64,000 bases of DNA from JAJRXR01 sp041402005 (GTDB lineage: Bacteria > Planctomycetota > Phycisphaerae > Phycisphaerales > UBA1924). The DNA lies in NCBI GenBank assembly GCA_041402005.1, contig JAWKTB010000007.1, forward strand, positions 186,001 to 250,000. Reading direction: 5' to 3'. Position 1 is the stretch's first letter. Each line of letters starts with the position of its first letter. The position numbers and the translations under genes were made by a program. The notes beneath the pieces are model-generated. The model ran no database searches. It saw only the letters and a program-made list of their open reading frames with translations, and was not told the origin of the DNA. Positions 26,217 through 35,575 of the stretch are shown one piece after another.

Positions 26217-28402
26217 TCCTCGTTGTTTGCGGGCGGGAGCTTGCGGACACGGATGTTCGAGAACTCGTAGACCGCGTCCCTGGCGCCCCAGGAGGCGCTG
26301 AGCCCGACGAGGGGGCCCGAGAGCTGGCTCGTCCTGGGCGGACCCGGTGCGTGCCACGCCTGCTTGCCGTCGATCCAGACGGTGTAGAGACGCCCGTCGA
26401 AGCGGACGCGGATGGCGAAGCCGTCGGCGGCTTCCGCCATGTTCTTGACGTCGAACTCGTAGCCGGGGACCTTCGACATGTAGGAGTCCGAGAGGTAGCT
26501 GGTCCGCGAGCCGATGAACATGTTGCCGTGCGGCGGGAGGAAGGGGGCGGCCTCGACCCGGGCGAACGGGACGGAGGCCATGCTCGGCTCGCCGGCGACG
26601 AGGACGCCCGAACTCATATATGTCGCGCCCGTGGGCGCGAAGTCGATGCGAGTGCGGACCTCGATCTCGTAGGGCGTGGGCAGCTCCAGGTCGAGCAGGG
26701 CGCAGGCCCGGCGCCCGACGAGCTTCATGCGGACCGTGTCGTCATCGACGCGGCTCCACTCGCCCCCCTCGATAGGGACCAGGCCCGTCAGCGCCTCGTC
26801 GAAGTGGATCGGCGTCCAGGCGCCGGACAGCGCATCGCGCGTGCGCTGAGCGCGGAGCAGGCGCGTGCGCGTCGCCCGGGCCATCAGCGCGTCGCCCGTC
26901 TCGTCGGCGTCGGCAATCGCCTTCTCCCACATCGTGATCGCTTGGTCGTAGAGGCGCTTGCGTTCGAGCTCGTCCGCGGCGGCCGCGGAGGTGGCGCCCG
27001 GTTCGTGGGGGAGGATGATGGAGGCGAAGTCGCGGTGGGCGAGCCCGTACACCTCGAGCGTGTGGAAGTGCATCTCGCCGTCGAGGGCGCGGACCTGCTC
27101 AGCAGCGAGCGGGTCGTGCCCGACCACGTGGGCGAGGGCGGCGAGCTTGGTCCGCCACATCGGCGCCCGCTTGCTCTGGAGCGGGTCCTGGATGAGCGAG
27201 TCGAGGGCGAGGAAGGCGGCGACGGTCAGTTCGTCCTGGCGCCACGCGGGCGCCTGGTCGAGCCCCTCCTCGAAGATGATCGCCTCGAGCATGATGTAGA
27301 CCATGTTGGCGACGCGCGTGCCGGGCAACTCTCGGCGGGAGATCTCCAGGCCGAACTCGCGCATCGCCTCGTGGCTGCCACCCCAGCGCGGGCGCAGGGC
27401 GTACTCCATCGCGGAGTACGCGGGGATGTAATCCGCCTGGGCCTCGGTCGCGATATCGAACCAACGGCGTTCGAGCTTGTCGTCGCCCTCGGCCATCACG
27501 AGTCGGATGAGCACACTCGCCGGCTCCGGACAGAGCGGGTCGATCCAGTACGCCTCTTCGAGCGTCTGGCGCGCGCGGGGCAGGGCGTCGTAGAAGGCCT
27601 TGAGGTCGTCGGGGTCGGTCTGGTTGACGAACTTCGAGCCGCGTCGGTCCCAGGCGCGGTCGAGGTCGTAAGAGCCCGTGATGGCCTTGAAGAGCCAGGG
27701 GTCAACGCCGGGCGTGTCGGTGAGCTGCTCGACGAACGGGGCGGCCCACTTCTCGGGCCAGCGGTCGCCGAGCGTGTAGGAGGCGTACTCGTAGATCAGG
27801 CGACGTTCCGAGCGTGAGAGGGCGGGCGCGGTCAGGGCGCGCCGGTATTCCTCCAGCGCGATCGTTCGTGCTTGTTCCGCGTTCTCGTTCTTGCCGTAGA
27901 ACTCGGAGAGCGTCGTGATACCGACGCCGAGCTCGGCGAGAAAGAGGTGTGGCGCCGTCGTGTCTTGAAGCTGGTGGAGTGTCTCGATGGCGCCGTGCTG
28001 AGCGTCGGCGGGGTGGTCCTCGCCCGCGTCGATCGCGAGGATCGCCGCGGCACGGACCATCGGCGAGGGATGGCTCGCCAGATCGTGCGCCCGGGCGAAG
28101 TCGGCGACCGGTTTCCAGTCGCGCTCCCAGCGCTCGGTGATGAACCGGTCGGCGGCGAGCGAGAGAAGCTCGAGTGCGGCGTCGCGGTTCACGTCCGCCC
28201 CGACGCCGGCCTCGAACGTCTCGACCAGCCGGGCATGGACGATCCGGTACATCTGCTCGCGCAGGACGGGCATCGTGACGTGGTCCGCGTCGGTCCTCGC
28301 GCTGTCAGGATTCTTCGTGTCGCGCACCGCCTGAGCCAGAGCCGCGGGCGCGAGGAAGGTGGCGAGCGTCAGCGTCGTCAACGTGAGGGCAGCGGGCTTC
28401 AT
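26213..28402 (-). CDS. Secreted DUF4034-like protein, paralog 1 of 3
   Basis: Exported 729-aa protein with signal peptide ending LAPAALA. The N-terminal half is helical. The middle (~260-390) carries a DUF4034-like signature: RAWDRRGSKF, then YWIDPLCPEPASVLIRL and ALRPRWGGSHEAMREFG. The C-terminal ~200 residues (PYEIEVRTRIDF...GPLVGLSASWGARDAVYEFSNIRVRKL) look like a concanavalin/LamG-type beta sandwich that often binds carbohydrate. It is most similar to the gene at 30636-32864 (same opening VRDxxxPxSxRTDADHV). Its ATG overlaps the stop of the middle paralog by 4 nt, so the genes are cotranscribed. No enzymatic function can be assigned. Confidence 0.8.
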   Translation of the reverse strand: MKPAALTLTTLTLATFLAPAALAQAVRDTKNPDSARTDADHVTMPVLREQMYRIVHARLVETFEAGVGADVNRDAALELLSLAADRFITERWERDWKPVADFARAHDLASHPSPMVRAAAILAIDAGEDHPADAQHGAIETLHQLQDTTAPHLFLAELGVGITTLSEFYGKNENAEQARTIALEEYRRALTAPALSRSERRLIYEYASYTLGDRWPEKWAAPFVEQLTDTPGVDPWLFKAITGSYDLDRAWDRRGSKFVNQTDPDDLKAFYDALPRARQTLEEAYWIDPLCPEPASVLIRLVMAEGDDKLERRWFDIATEAQADYIPAYSAMEYALRPRWGGSHEAMREFGLEISRRELPGTRVANMVYIMLEAIIFEEGLDQAPAWRQDELTVAAFLALDSLIQDPLQSKRAPMWRTKLAALAHVVGHDPLAAEQVRALDGEMHFHTLEVYGLAHRDFASIILPHEPGATSAAAADELERKRLYDQAITMWEKAIADADETGDALMARATRTRLLRAQRTRDALSGAWTPIHFDEALTGLVPIEGGEWSRVDDDTVRMKLVGRRACALLDLELPTPYEIEVRTRIDFAPTGATYMSSGVLVAGEPSMASVPFARVEAAPFLPPHGNMFIGSRTSYLSDSYMSKVPGYEFDVKNMAEAADGFAIRVRFDGRLYTVWIDGKQAWHAPGPPRTSQLSGPLVGLSASWGARDAVYEFSNIRVRKLPPANNED

Positions 28403-30594
28403 GGATCGTCCTTGTTCGACGCATCACGGTCGTCGTCCTCGCCGGTCCGCCCCAGCTTGCGGACGCGGACGTGTGAGAACTCGACGCCCTGGCGTCCTCC
28501 GACGCCGAAGCCGCCCAGGCCGGCGCGGTTCTCGTCCGGCTCGCCCATGCTGCTGGGGTTGATCAGGGATGAGTCGAAGACCTGCTCGCCGTCGAAGGAG
28601 CAACGGACCCGATCGACGTCGTGGACGACGCGGAGGGTGTGGGGTTGGTCGAACGGGGCGGTCATGGGTCGGGAGAGGTCGCGCTCGCCCCAGAACCATG
28701 AGCACCGGAGGACGCCGTCGCCCGGGTGGAGAGCGAAGCTGCGGAAGATGCGGTTGTTGTCGGTGCGTCGCAGGTTTGACGCGTACACGAGACCGAAGCG
28801 GAAGGTGGGCTTTGGCGACTCGGGTGGGGTGACGATCGCCTCGAACTCGTAGCGGTTGCCCAGATCGATGCCGAGGGCGAGTTGGCCGTACTCGCTTCCC
28901 TGGAGCATGCGGACGGCCTGGTCGTCGACGCGTTCCCACGTGCCGTCGATGGTGCGCCAGCCGGTGAGCGCCTCGTCGAAGGCGAGCTCGACCCACTCGC
29001 CGGCCTCGAAGGCGCCCTTCCACTCGGCGGTTGTCTTGCGGTCGAGCAGTGCGGCTCGGAGCAGGGCATCGTCCTCCGGGGCGGTGTCGAGCAGCTTGCC
29101 CCAGGTCTCGCCGGCCTTTTCCCACTTGCCCAGCGACTCGTACGCGTTGGCGGCGCGAGCGCGCACGCGCGTCGTCTCGGTCCCGATGGGCAGGATCAGC
29201 CCGGGCAGGCCCAGGTCTCGGGCGGCGACGATCTGGGCGCCGTTGCGGCTGATCTCGCCGTCGATCTCGCGCAGGTACCGAGCCCCGAGCGCGGGGTCGC
29301 CCTGCTTGTACGCGGCGTAGGCGGCGATCGTCCCGGCGTACGTCCGCCAGCCCGGGCGCTGCTCGTGCTCCAGGATCATGTCGCCTGCGGCCACGACCGC
29401 AGCGACGAACCGGGGCACGCGCCATGTGTAGTCGTCCTCGGGCCACGACCGACGCTCGTCGTTGTAGTCGTCGATCATGTAAAGGACCTGATACGGCACG
29501 GACGTGCCCGCGACCTCGGGGCGGACGAGCGACTCGGCGAACGCGGCCATGTCGTCGAAGCTCCCGCTCCAGCGCGGGATCAGGATGTGACGCATCTCCC
29601 GGTACGCCTGCTCGTAGTCGAGCTGCGCGTCCACCGCCCGGTCGAACCAGTCGTACTCGTCCGTTCCCGACGGTGCGAGGTGGTTGGCCGCGGTAAACAT
29701 CAACTCGGTCGCGGCCTCGGGGCAATCGGGGTGCAGCTCGTACGCGTGCGCCAGGCTGTCGACCGCCGGCCGGGCGAGGCGGTGGAACTCGTCCCACTGC
29801 TCGTCGCTCGTCTCGCTTGCATAGCCCGAGCCACGCGCGTTATACGCCCGGCGCCACTCGAGCACGCCCCGACACATCAGGGCGATCCAGGGATCGACGC
29901 CCTCGGTCGCCTCGAGCCCATCGACGAACCAGTCGCCGAACTCGATCCCGCTCGCCGCGGACAGCTCGCGCCCGGCTCGCCCGTACACGTAGCGGCGCTG
30001 GGCGTTCGTCATGTCGGGCGTGGCGCAGGCGAGCTGGTACTGCTGGGCGTAAATGGTCTCGGCGTCGTGGGCTTTCGCCTCGTCGCCATGCCTGTCGTAG
30101 TAGTCATGGATCGTGTCGGCGAACATGCTCGCGCGCAGCGGGGGATAGCCCGCGTCGATCAGGGCGCTGAGCGTGTCGAAGAGCGAGTCGCCGACCTCGT
30201 CGGGGCTCATCGAATGCGACGCGTACGTGAGCCCGATCGCACGGACCATCGGGTCCTCATGCTCGTCGAGGGCGTCTGATTCGATGTGGGGCCCGAGCCA
30301 GTCCGCCCACCTTTCGTCCAGGGCAACCGCGTCCGCCCAGTGCGAGAAGACCTCCTCGGCCTGGGGGTCGAGCGCGCCGTCGTGGTTTCTTCGGTACGCC
30401 TCGCACATCGATTCGTACTCGAACTCGCGTGCGAGGCGGTCGTAGTCGGCCTGGAGGAGCGGCGCGCGGTCGGCGGACGCTCCCCCGGGGGGAGTTGACT
30501 GGATGTCGGACTGTGCGCGAGCGCCCGCCGACGTGATCAGGATCGCGACGAGCAGCGTCGGCACGTGGGCGATGATCCGCGGCGTTCTTCTCAT
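28399..30594 (-). CDS. Secreted DUF4034-like protein, paralog 2 of 3 (divergent)
   Basis: Exported 731-aa protein, signal peptide ending ITSAGARA. It has the same plan as its neighbours but is more diverged. The DUF4034-like core is EWRRAYNARGSGYASETSDEQWDEF, AYELHPDCPEAATEL and ILIPRWSGSFDDMAAFA. The C-terminus (YEFEAIVTPPESP...RVVHDVDRVRCSFDGEQVFDSS...GVEFSHVRVRKLG) is a LamG/DUF1080-like sandwich. I chose ATG 30594 because GGAGGACG precedes it; the much longer open frame upstream is antisense to the third paralog region and lacks family features. The tail DRDASNKDDP is polar. Probably the second gene of a three-gene operon. Confidence 0.8.
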   Translation of the reverse strand: MRRTPRIIAHVPTLLVAILITSAGARAQSDIQSTPPGGASADRAPLLQADYDRLAREFEYESMCEAYRRNHDGALDPQAEEVFSHWADAVALDERWADWLGPHIESDALDEHEDPMVRAIGLTYASHSMSPDEVGDSLFDTLSALIDAGYPPLRASMFADTIHDYYDRHGDEAKAHDAETIYAQQYQLACATPDMTNAQRRYVYGRAGRELSAASGIEFGDWFVDGLEATEGVDPWIALMCRGVLEWRRAYNARGSGYASETSDEQWDEFHRLARPAVDSLAHAYELHPDCPEAATELMFTAANHLAPSGTDEYDWFDRAVDAQLDYEQAYREMRHILIPRWSGSFDDMAAFAESLVRPEVAGTSVPYQVLYMIDDYNDERRSWPEDDYTWRVPRFVAAVVAAGDMILEHEQRPGWRTYAGTIAAYAAYKQGDPALGARYLREIDGEISRNGAQIVAARDLGLPGLILPIGTETTRVRARAANAYESLGKWEKAGETWGKLLDTAPEDDALLRAALLDRKTTAEWKGAFEAGEWVELAFDEALTGWRTIDGTWERVDDQAVRMLQGSEYGQLALGIDLGNRYEFEAIVTPPESPKPTFRFGLVYASNLRRTDNNRIFRSFALHPGDGVLRCSWFWGERDLSRPMTAPFDQPHTLRVVHDVDRVRCSFDGEQVFDSSLINPSSMGEPDENRAGLGGFGVGGRQGVEFSHVRVRKLGRTGEDDDRDASNKDDP

Positions 30595-30635
30595 GCTCGT
30601 CCTCCGAGGGCGATCCACAAGGATGCTTCCAGGCG

Positions 30636-32864
30636 TCACGGCGCCAGCCGGGGCGGCCAGGTCATGAAGATCTGTCCGGGTGGGGTGCGTCTGTTCGGGG
30701 TTCCCAGCTCCTCCTCGGGCACGTGGCGCACGCGCATGTTCGAGAACTCGAAACCCGCCGACCGGTTGCCCCACGAGGCGGACAGCCCGACAAGCGGGCC
30801 AGAGAGGCGTCGCAGGCTGACCGGGCCGGCGGCGTGCACGACCTCTTCGCCGTCCACCCAGACCTGGTAGTGCTCGCCGTCGAAGCGGGCGCGGAGGTGG
30901 AAGCCCTTCGCGCCGCCCTCGTACCCCGGGACGTTGAGGATGAACGACGCGGAGCCGTCCGCGTCCCGGGAGCCGAGAAAGAAGCTCCCGCCCGACTCGA
31001 ACGGCCCGGCCTCGACGCGGGCGAACCGCGTCATGCCCGGGCGGGCCTCGCCCGCCGCCAGCACGCCCGAGGACATGAACACGGGGTATGTGGGCTCGTA
31101 GTCGATGCGCGTGTCGACCTCGACCTCGTAGGGCAGGGGAACATCGAGATCGAGCAGGGCGCTGGCGCGGTCGGCGCCGAGCGTGACGCGGACCGTGCGT
31201 TCGTCGACGCGGGTCCAGCGCCCGGGCTCGACCGGGACGACGCCCGTGAGGTCGTCGTCGAACTCGACTTCGACCCACCCGCCCTCGAGCAGCGTCGCCG
31301 TCCGACGCGCACGGAGCAGGCGAGTCCGAACGGCGCGCACCATCAGCTCGTCGCCGGCCGCGTCGGCGTCGGCGAGCGCCCGCTCCCAGACCGGGACTGC
31401 CTCCGAGTACCGCTCGGCGCGCTCGAGCTCGTCGGCGTCGTAGGCGGCGCCGGCGCGGTTCTCGCGCGGGAGGACCACGGACACGAAGTCGCGATGAAGC
31501 AAGCCGTAGGTCTCGAGCGGGAGCCGGTGCAGGTTTCCGTCGAGGGCTCGGACTTGCTCGGCGGCGTACTGGTCATGCCCGATGACGTGCGCCAGCGCGG
31601 CGATGCGGGTCCGCCAGAGCCTCTCGCGGACGCCCTGGATCGGATCCTCGGCGAGTCTCTCGAGGGCGAGAAACGCGGCGACGGTCAGCTCGTCCTGGCG
31701 CCAGTCGCGCGCCGACTCCGGGCCATCCTCCAGGATGATCGCCTCGAGCAGCATGTACGCCTGGTTGGGGACGGTGGTCCCGGGCAACTCCTGGCGGGCG
31801 ATCTCGAGGGCGAACTCGCGCATCTCCTCGAGACTCCCGCCCCAGCGGGGGCGCAGCGCGTTGAGCATGAACGCGTGCGCCGGGGTGTAGTCCGCCTGGG
31901 CTCTGACGGCGTGGTCGAACCACGTACGTTCGAGCGCACGCTCGCCCTCGCCCATCGAGAGCTGGATCAGCTGTGTCGCGGGCTCGGGGCAGAGGGGGTC
32001 GATGCGGAAGGCCTCCTCGAGTTCCGCGCGGGCCGAGGGCAGGGCGGCGAGAAACGCCTCAAGCTTCTCGGGGGGTGTGTCGTTGGCGTACCGGGAACCG
32101 CGCTGGTCCCAGGCGCGGTCGACGTCGTGCGCCCCCTTGGCCGCGAGGAGTAGCCACAGATCCACGCCCTCGGCGCGGGCGAGCCGCTCGAAGAACGGCG
32201 AAGTGACTCTCTCGGGCAGGACGTCTCCCAGCGTGTAAGTGGCGTGGCTGTAGATCAATCGACGCTCGGCGCGCGTGAGACCGGGCGCGGTGAAGGCGCG
32301 CTCGTACTCGCTGAGCGTCAGATCCAGGACCGCGTCCCTCGTCCTCCCGATGCATTGTCGCTCGCAGATCGCGCGGATGGAGACGCCCAGCTCGGCGATG
32401 AAGATCGGGGGCTTCGCCTTGCCGACGAGTTCGGCGAGCAACTCCCGGACGCCGGCGTTGGCGTCGGGTGGGAGATTCTCGCCCTCGATGATTGCCATCG
32501 TCGCCGCCCCCCTGACGATCGGGGACGGGTGCGTGAGCAGGTCGTGCTCGCGTGCGAAGGCGGCGACGGTGGGCCAGTCGCGCTCCCAACGCGAGGTGAC
32601 GAATCGATCGGCCGCGAGGGCGAGCAGCTCGCGCGCGACGGCGGGTTTCACGTCGGCGCCCGGGCCGGCCTCGAAGGTCTCGACGAGCCCCGCGAGCACG
32701 ATGTTGTACTCCTGCTGCTGCAGGACATGCGTCGGCACGTGGTCCGCGTCGGTTCTCGATGAGCGAGGGTCGCTCGGATCCCGGACGCCCTGGGCGAGGA
32801 CGGTCGGCGTCAGCACAACGAGAGCCGGGAGCAGGAGTGAGTGCAGGAGTCGTGCGGCGTGCAA
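30636..32864 (-). CDS. Secreted DUF4034-like protein, paralog 3 of 3
   Basis: Exported 742-aa protein with a TTG start preceded by AGGAGAG. The signal peptide MHAARLLHSLLLPALVVLTPTVLA is followed by QGVRDPSDPRSSRTDADHV, nearly the same as in paralog 1. The DUF4034-like core is RAWDQRGSRYANDTPPEKLEAF, FRIDPLCPEPATQL and ALRPRWGGSLEEMREFALEIARQELPG. The beta-sandwich C-terminus ends LSGPLVGLSASWGNRSAGFEFSNMRVRHV, plus a short Pro-rich tail absent from the others. It is the first gene of the trio on the minus strand, 41 nt upstream of paralog 2. Function unknown; a surface or periplasmic carbohydrate-related role is plausible but unproven. Confidence 0.8.
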   Translation of the reverse strand: MHAARLLHSLLLPALVVLTPTVLAQGVRDPSDPRSSRTDADHVPTHVLQQQEYNIVLAGLVETFEAGPGADVKPAVARELLALAADRFVTSRWERDWPTVAAFAREHDLLTHPSPIVRGAATMAIIEGENLPPDANAGVRELLAELVGKAKPPIFIAELGVSIRAICERQCIGRTRDAVLDLTLSEYERAFTAPGLTRAERRLIYSHATYTLGDVLPERVTSPFFERLARAEGVDLWLLLAAKGAHDVDRAWDQRGSRYANDTPPEKLEAFLAALPSARAELEEAFRIDPLCPEPATQLIQLSMGEGERALERTWFDHAVRAQADYTPAHAFMLNALRPRWGGSLEEMREFALEIARQELPGTTVPNQAYMLLEAIILEDGPESARDWRQDELTVAAFLALERLAEDPIQGVRERLWRTRIAALAHVIGHDQYAAEQVRALDGNLHRLPLETYGLLHRDFVSVVLPRENRAGAAYDADELERAERYSEAVPVWERALADADAAGDELMVRAVRTRLLRARRTATLLEGGWVEVEFDDDLTGVVPVEPGRWTRVDERTVRVTLGADRASALLDLDVPLPYEVEVDTRIDYEPTYPVFMSSGVLAAGEARPGMTRFARVEAGPFESGGSFFLGSRDADGSASFILNVPGYEGGAKGFHLRARFDGEHYQVWVDGEEVVHAAGPVSLRRLSGPLVGLSASWGNRSAGFEFSNMRVRHVPEEELGTPNRRTPPGQIFMTWPPRLAP

Positions 32865-32898
32865 CGTCGCTCTCCTCTCTCGCGGGCTTCCGCCGACG

Positions 32899-34011
32899 TT
32901 ATCCGTCGACGTTCATCAGCACCTTGATCCCCTCGCCGGAGATCATGGTCTCGAAGGCCTTCTCGTACTGGCTGAGCGGGAACTCGTGGGTGATGATCTC
33001 GTCGAGCTGGAGGCGCTTGCCCAGGAGCATCTCCTCCATGCGGTACCAGGTCTCCCAGATGCGCCGCCCGTTGATGCCGAGCACCGTGCACCCCTTGAAG
33101 ATGATGTTGGTGTTGAAGTCGAAGGTGACGGGCTTGGCGGGCAGGCCGAGCAGGGCGGCCATGCCGCCGTTGCGCAGGGCGCGGAAGCCCTCGTCGAAGG
33201 CGGCGGGCGAGCCGGACATCTCGAGCAGGACGTCGACGCCCTCGTCGCGGGTCTCTCGCCGGACGTGCTTGATCCAGTGGTCGCCCTGTCGCGCGTCGAA
33301 GGCCTCGACGGCGCCGAGCTTCTTGGCCAGCTTGAGCCTCGGCGGGTTGATGTCGGTGCAGTAGATGCGGGCGGCGCCCGCGGCGCGGGCGACCGTGACC
33401 GCCATCAGCCCGATGATCCCGACGCCCGAGATCAGGACGCTCTTGCCGCTGACGCCCGCGGCCATGACGGTGTGCACCGCGTTGCCCAGGGGATCGAACG
33501 TCGCCGCGATCCGGTCCGGGATCTCGTCGTGCACGGGCCAGACGTTCACCTCGGGGACGCTGACGAAACGGGCGAAGCACCCGTCGCGGTCGACGCCCAG
33601 GATTTGCGTGTCGCGGGCGATGTGGGCGTTGCCGGTGCGCGAGTTGTAGTCGGTCCCGGCGGTGATGTGCCCCTCGGCGCTGACGCGCTGGCCGGGCGTG
33701 AACTGCGTGACGGCGGAGCCCACGCGATCGACCACGCCTACGAACTCGTGCCCGGTGACAATGCCAACGGGGATTCGCCCCGCGGCCCAGTCGTCCCACT
33801 GCCAGATGTGCCGGTCGGTGCCGCAGATCCCCGCCTTGGTGACGCGGATGAGCACGTCCAGGGGTCCGACCGGGGGGACGGGGCGGGCCTCGTCGAGTTG
33901 GAGCCCCTCGCCGGCGTGGTGCTTGACGAGGGCGGGCATGACCTCGCTGGGTGCATTGCCGGCGGGGGCGGGGCGTTGGGCGGTCGCCGGCTGGGTCTTC
34001 ATGGATGCCAT
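32899..34011 (-). CDS. tdh: L-threonine 3-dehydrogenase lacking structural-zinc cysteines
   Basis: Medium-chain zinc dehydrogenase (370 aa) that oxidises L-threonine to 2-amino-3-ketobutyrate with NAD+. Catalytic-zinc residues remain (GICGTDRHIW, TGHEFVG), and the threonine-dehydrogenase motifs AEGHITAG, FDPLGNAVHT, VLLEMSGSPAAF, INGRRIWETWYRME and EIITHEFPL are clear, as is the Rossmann loop GVGIIGLMAV. The structural-zinc lobe is altered: the four Cys positions (C-x2-C-x2-C-x7-C) read Ala118, Asp121, Ser124 and Ala132. The start at 34011 has GGAG 5 nt upstream. Its partner enzyme Kbl is encoded 13 kb away. Divergent from gspF. Confidence 0.88.
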   Translation of the reverse strand: MASMKTQPATAQRPAPAGNAPSEVMPALVKHHAGEGLQLDEARPVPPVGPLDVLIRVTKAGICGTDRHIWQWDDWAAGRIPVGIVTGHEFVGVVDRVGSAVTQFTPGQRVSAEGHITAGTDYNSRTGNAHIARDTQILGVDRDGCFARFVSVPEVNVWPVHDEIPDRIAATFDPLGNAVHTVMAAGVSGKSVLISGVGIIGLMAVTVARAAGAARIYCTDINPPRLKLAKKLGAVEAFDARQGDHWIKHVRRETRDEGVDVLLEMSGSPAAFDEGFRALRNGGMAALLGLPAKPVTFDFNTNIIFKGCTVLGINGRRIWETWYRMEEMLLGKRLQLDEIITHEFPLSQYEKAFETMISGEGIKVLMNVDG

Positions 34012-34156
34012 GCGTGCTCCGAGCGGGGGGGGTGTGGCGCCCGAGGCAGGCGTGCCACGGGTGACGGTATTGTTGAGGGGTCGCTCCGGTCCGATCAATG
34101 GACGGGGGCGGACGACCCCGGGAGGAGCCCGGGGGCGAGAGGCCCTAGGGAGAAGG

Positions 34157-35359
34157 ATGTCCCGAGCGACGGTCAGCTCCGGCTCATTCGTGTTCGTCGC
34201 CGCCAAGCCGGGCGGGGGGCGGAAGCTGGGCCTGCGCGCCGCGCGGTCGGAGCGGGCCCTGGCCGAGACGCTTCGTCGGGACCGGATGGTGTTGCTGCGA
34301 ACCTGGCGACTGCCCGAGTGGCTGGGGGCGGCCCGGGAGCTGTCGCTCAAGGACCACGCCCAGCTCAACGAGCAGCTCGCCCAGCTCTTGTCCCGGGGTG
34401 TGCCTCTGGTCGAAGCGCTGGAAGTGACGGCGTCGGTGGTGTCGAGCGCGAACCGGGACCGGGTCGAGCGGATGCGGGAGCTGGTCGCCTCGGGCGCGAG
34501 CTTCGCCGAGGCGTGCGAGAAGGTCGGCTCGTTCGACAGCGTGACGATCGCGGTCTACCGGGCGGCCGAGCGGACGGGCGACCTGGCGGGCGCCGCCAAG
34601 CAGCTCTCCCGCGACGCGAGACGGCGCGTCAGGCTGCTGGAGAAGGCCAAGAGCCTGATGATCTACCCCGTGATCGTGCTCTCGGTCACGCTGCTGGCGG
34701 CCTCGGCCCTGCTCATGGTCGTCGTGCCCATGATCGGCAAGGCGCTCATGGAGGCCGAGATCGCGATGCCCCTGTACTCCAAGGTCGTCATCGGCGTCGG
34801 CTCGGCGATGCGCGACAACTGGCTCATCACGCTGACCGTTTTCGTGGTCGTCGTCGTCCTGATCTTCCTCGCCCGCGAGGCGATCCGGGCGGGCGCCCTT
34901 CGGCTGATGCGACGTCTGCCCGTCACCCGCGGCCTGCTGCTCACGCAGGAGCAGGCCCGCTTCTTCTCGGTGATGGCGGCGATGACGCGATCGGCAATCC
35001 CGCTCGCGGATGCCCTGGGGGTCGCCAACGCCGCCATCGGGCACCCCGTACTCCGCAAGGAGCTGGGGGACATGCGTCAGCGTCTGATCGAGGGCGGGGT
35101 CTTCCGCACGCTGGTGAGCAAGGTGGAGTCGCTCCCGTTGGCGACGCGGAAGCTGCTGGTCGCCGCGGACCAGGCGGGGGACCTGGAGACCGCGTTCGAC
35201 GCCCTGGCGCAGGACATGGCCGACGCGGTGGACCGGTCGACCGAGCGCGTCCTGGCGGCGTTGGAGCCGGGCCTGATCATCTTCATGTTCTTGATCGTGG
35301 GTTCGATGATCCTGGCCATCTTCATGCCGATGCTCTCGCTGATGAATCAGGTGGGGTGA
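34157..35359 (+). CDS. gspF: Type II secretion inner-membrane platform protein GspF
   Basis: GspF-family polytopic protein, 400 aa, the inner-membrane platform of type II secretion or type IV pilus machines. Two repeats of the family domain are visible: QLNEQLAQLLSRGVPLVEALEV and, in the second half, QARFFSVMAAMTRSAIPLADALGV. Each is followed by the G-x-S/V-F segment and hydrophobic helices (YPVIVLSVTLLAASALLMVVVPMI; PGLIIFMFLIVGSMILAIFMPML). ATG 34157 is preceded by GGGAGAAGG. It heads a run of secretion genes; no GspE ATPase or GspD secretin is found in the window. Confidence 0.88.
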   Translation: MSRATVSSGSFVFVAAKPGGGRKLGLRAARSERALAETLRRDRMVLLRTWRLPEWLGAARELSLKDHAQLNEQLAQLLSRGVPLVEALEVTASVVSSANRDRVERMRELVASGASFAEACEKVGSFDSVTIAVYRAAERTGDLAGAAKQLSRDARRRVRLLEKAKSLMIYPVIVLSVTLLAASALLMVVVPMIGKALMEAEIAMPLYSKVVIGVGSAMRDNWLITLTVFVVVVVLIFLAREAIRAGALRLMRRLPVTRGLLLTQEQARFFSVMAAMTRSAIPLADALGVANAAIGHPVLRKELGDMRQRLIEGGVFRTLVSKVESLPLATRKLLVAADQAGDLETAFDALAQDMADAVDRSTERVLAALEPGLIIFMFLIVGSMILAIFMPMLSLMNQVG

Positions 35360-35481
35360 TCGGACCGGAGCGGGATGGCGCGGCGGCATTTCTGGCAATG
35401 TCGGGATGCGGCATGCGTTGGGCCAGCGGGAGGTCGATGCCGATTTCGTTCGGTGTTCGCACGGCAAGCGCGTCCCTCGCG

Positions 35482-35487
35482 TAGAAT
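35482..35487 (+). promoter_or_regulatory. -10-like TAGAAT upstream of gspG
   Basis: TAGAAT lies 88 nt before the gspG ATG, in the 216-nt gap after gspF. It could start a separate pseudopilin transcript. No gene is seen in the gap. Confidence 0.35.
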
Positions 35488-35575
35488 CGTGCGAACCGGG
35501 GCGGGCGCCCCGTGGTAGCCATGTCGGGAGACGTCCAGCTCCGAGATGGAGCCGGGTGAGACAGGAGTCCTTGCG

